A stretch of 64,000 nt of DNA, taken from assembly GCA_905183005.1 (NCBI GenBank), contig CAJJDO010000029.1, positions 154,091-218,090 on the forward strand, written 5' to 3'. Source of the DNA: Paramecium pentaurelia. Its lineage: Eukaryota > Ciliophora > Oligohymenophorea > Peniculida > Parameciidae. Shown here in pieces: positions 62,240 to 64,000 of the stretch (position 1 is the stretch's first letter; every line of letters begins with the position of its first letter). The position numbers and the translations under genes are program-made. The notes beneath the pieces were generated by a model. It ran no database searches. It was given only the letters and a program-made list of their open reading frames with translations, and was not told the origin of the DNA.

Positions 62240-63021
62240 TCATAACATACATCTTTTGGAGATCTTAAAATTAATACATTATTAAATGGAAAATAAAGAG
62301 TTAAATTATATAAACTTTTATAGAATTTTTATAGATAAAGTAAAATAAATAAATATAGATAGATGAAAAAAAGTATGATTCCTTAAGTTTTTAAGATTTT
62401 ATATAGAAATTTATTATAACTTATATATATTGATATTTTTTAAATCATTTTTTAAGATTTCTTTGTTCAACAGTGCTATTATTTAATTGTATTTTTACTT
62501 TGTCTTTTATTATGATGGTAGTTATTTATCTACATATTTCATAACAGCAGGTTGATAAAATTTAAATTAATCAATATCATATTTGCACATCTAATCATAA
62601 TCTTCATCATATTCTTCAACTTTTTTTTGTTTTTCTTATTTCTATGAAACTACTTCATTTTGACATAAATCTGAAAGTATGTTCAAACCCATATTGGAAT
62701 AAACTAAATTGTGAGATTTGTTAATGGTCATTGTATCGTCAAAATACTTCTTTGATAGAAACTAACTGTATAATTTCTTAAATTGAACTTTTATGGTATT
62801 GATTCTTGTAAATTTCTTTCAGTTGTTATATCCAATACTGAATCATTAACATTACATGGTCTCATTGAATATACACCTTTGTCAATTTCCACATTTAAAT
62901 TCAATTTTGTAGTAAATGTAGGTTCTTAAATTTCTTTATCCTAAATGATATTATCAATCTCATGCTTTTTTTCATAATTAACAGTATTATTTTATACTGT
63001 TTAAGAACAATGACTTCCCAT
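62240..63021 (-). CDS. Hypothetical protein with acylation-type N-terminus
   Basis: Exons 63021-62839 and 62815-62240; the 23-nt intron ends GAAAG. In-frame TGA at 62242-62240; 252 residues. The N-terminus MGSHCSQ has Gly2 and Cys5, the pattern for myristoylation and palmitoylation, so membrane attachment is likely. The middle is acidic (KKVEEYDEDYDQMCKYD). After about residue 155 the sequence becomes Ile/Phe/Leu-rich and less protein-like, so the true end may be nearer 62510, perhaps through an unrecognised intron. No family recognised. Confidence 0.5.
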
Positions 63022-63230
63022 TTAATAATTATTATCAAAATTAAATTAATTATTCCTTAGACTTTAAATATCAACATAGGGGATAGAAATCTTATAAGAA
63101 AATATAAAAATAATCTTGTTTTTTCTTAAATATATAAACCATTCTAAATAAATTAAAACTTCAGTTGTTTATTAAAAATGATGAAATTTTATAATAAATT
63201 AATACTCATAAAGTATTATATTAAATTATA

Positions 63231-64000
63231 TCATTCATTTTCATCTTCAATAATATTCTTTGATAATGTTTTCATAATAGATCTCCATTCTTCAAGGATG
63301 GATTTTAATTATTATTTCATTTCTGAAATGAAACTCAATAATTCATCTTACATAATAATGGACATTTTATCACTTCTGTCTTTATTTTTTTAATATTTAG
63401 TTTTTAATACATCCATTTCTAAATCTCTCTATGAATTATTGTAATAAATACTCTGCTTGAATTATCTGTATATTACATTTTAAGTTGATCTATTCTTTAT
63501 TGATCTATCAATAATTGTTATTATAAATTTCTCCTTCTTTTACAAGCAGTCAATGCCCATTCTATTTCAAATAAACTATATTATAATTTATGCAGAAATT
63601 TTCTATCAATATCTTCAATTTCTCTATTAATTTTTCTTTGTCTGATTTCATTGTTATACTTCAATTATTTAAATTATGAAATATCTTCTTCACTTGCAGA
63701 TCCTAAACCATCTAATAATTATATTATTTCTATATTACTCCAAGAATAGAGAGATTCATTTTAATCATTTAATGTTTTAGCTTCCTCTCTTAATGTAATT
63801 ATATGTTCCTCAACAACAGTTTTTAATTTGCTACCTTTCATAGACAAAGATAAAAGAAGTGTTTCATCATATGTTAAATCTTTTTCACCTCCATCAAACA
63901 TTCTTGTTGGATCTTATCCTTTCGTTGTCATTGTACTACTATGCCATAAACTTTTAACTGATTGTAAAAGATTATCATATTTTTATTCAATTGTTTTATT
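63231..64000 (-). CDS. Coiled-coil protein, 3' part (5' end outside window)
   Basis: Exon >64000-63452, 23-nt intron 63451-63429, exon 63428-63231; 249 codons are visible including the stop. The product is helical and charged: KYDNLLQSVKSLWHSS, TLLLSLSMKGSKLKTVVEEH, NNEIRQRKINREIEDIDRKF, then DELLSFISEMKQQLKSILEE near the end, and it stops at ENE. A motif GGEKDLTYDETLL lies between helices. Heptad-like spacing predicts a long coiled coil. The family cannot be named without the N-terminus. Confidence 0.6.

Noticed and set aside
1..64000. tRNA, rRNA, CRISPR, transposon and origin signals
   Set aside because: I looked for cloverleaf-like GC-richer segments, regular direct repeats with spacers and transposase motifs and found none that stand up.

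Overview
The window is ciliate macronuclear DNA, almost certainly from Paramecium. It is very AT-rich. Long reading frames appear only when TAA and TAG are read as glutamine and TGA is the sole stop. The genes are cut by very short introns of about 22-34 nt that start GTA/GTT and mostly end TAG. I placed 62 such introns, and after removing them most genes give one uninterrupted frame, which is the main support for the models. Read with the standard code, nearly all of these genes vanish.

Layout. 1-11.6 kb: 3' end of a senescence-domain (spartin-like) gene (+), a cyclic-nucleotide-type K+ channel (-), a stretch of decayed coding sequence, a trichocyst matrix protein gene (+) and a Myb/SANT-like gene (+). 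The Myb-like gene appears three times, partly or wholly, because two single-N contig joins (7895 and 10031) duplicate overlapping sequence. 11.2-20.2 kb: a small unknown gene, an atypical protein kinase, a coiled-coil protein, a small membrane protein, mitochondrial succinate dehydrogenase flavoprotein (7 exons), a hypothetical gene and an ULK/ATG1-like kinase. 20.3-28.4 kb: a membrane protein with a degenerate histidine-kinase-like core, a B-box zinc-finger protein and a second K+ channel carrying one apparent frameshift. 30.1-38.2 kb: one 2639-residue guanylyl cyclase with an N-terminal P4-ATPase-like half and two cyclase domains. 38.3-46.7 kb: one 2781-residue cysteine-rich surface protein with about 23 CGD...CDDGN...DGC repeats and a C-terminal membrane domain. 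47.4-52.3 kb: a TmcB-like multi-pass protein with a PAS domain. 53.8-57.4 kb: two convergent calcium-dependent protein kinases. 57.9-60.7 kb: a PNUTS-like PP1-targeting protein divergent from an aquaporin-like gene. 60.9-64 kb: a LAMMER/CLK kinase, a small protein with an acylation-type N terminus and the 3' part of a coiled-coil gene.

There are no operons; genes are independent and closely packed, with intergenic gaps often of 50-300 bp. Many genes belong to excitable-membrane and second-messenger functions typical of a swimming ciliate: K+ channels, cGMP synthesis, Ca2+-dependent kinases and trichocyst exocytosis. I saw no tRNA, rRNA, CRISPR array, transposon or telomere. Family names come from motifs recognised by eye; no database search was run.
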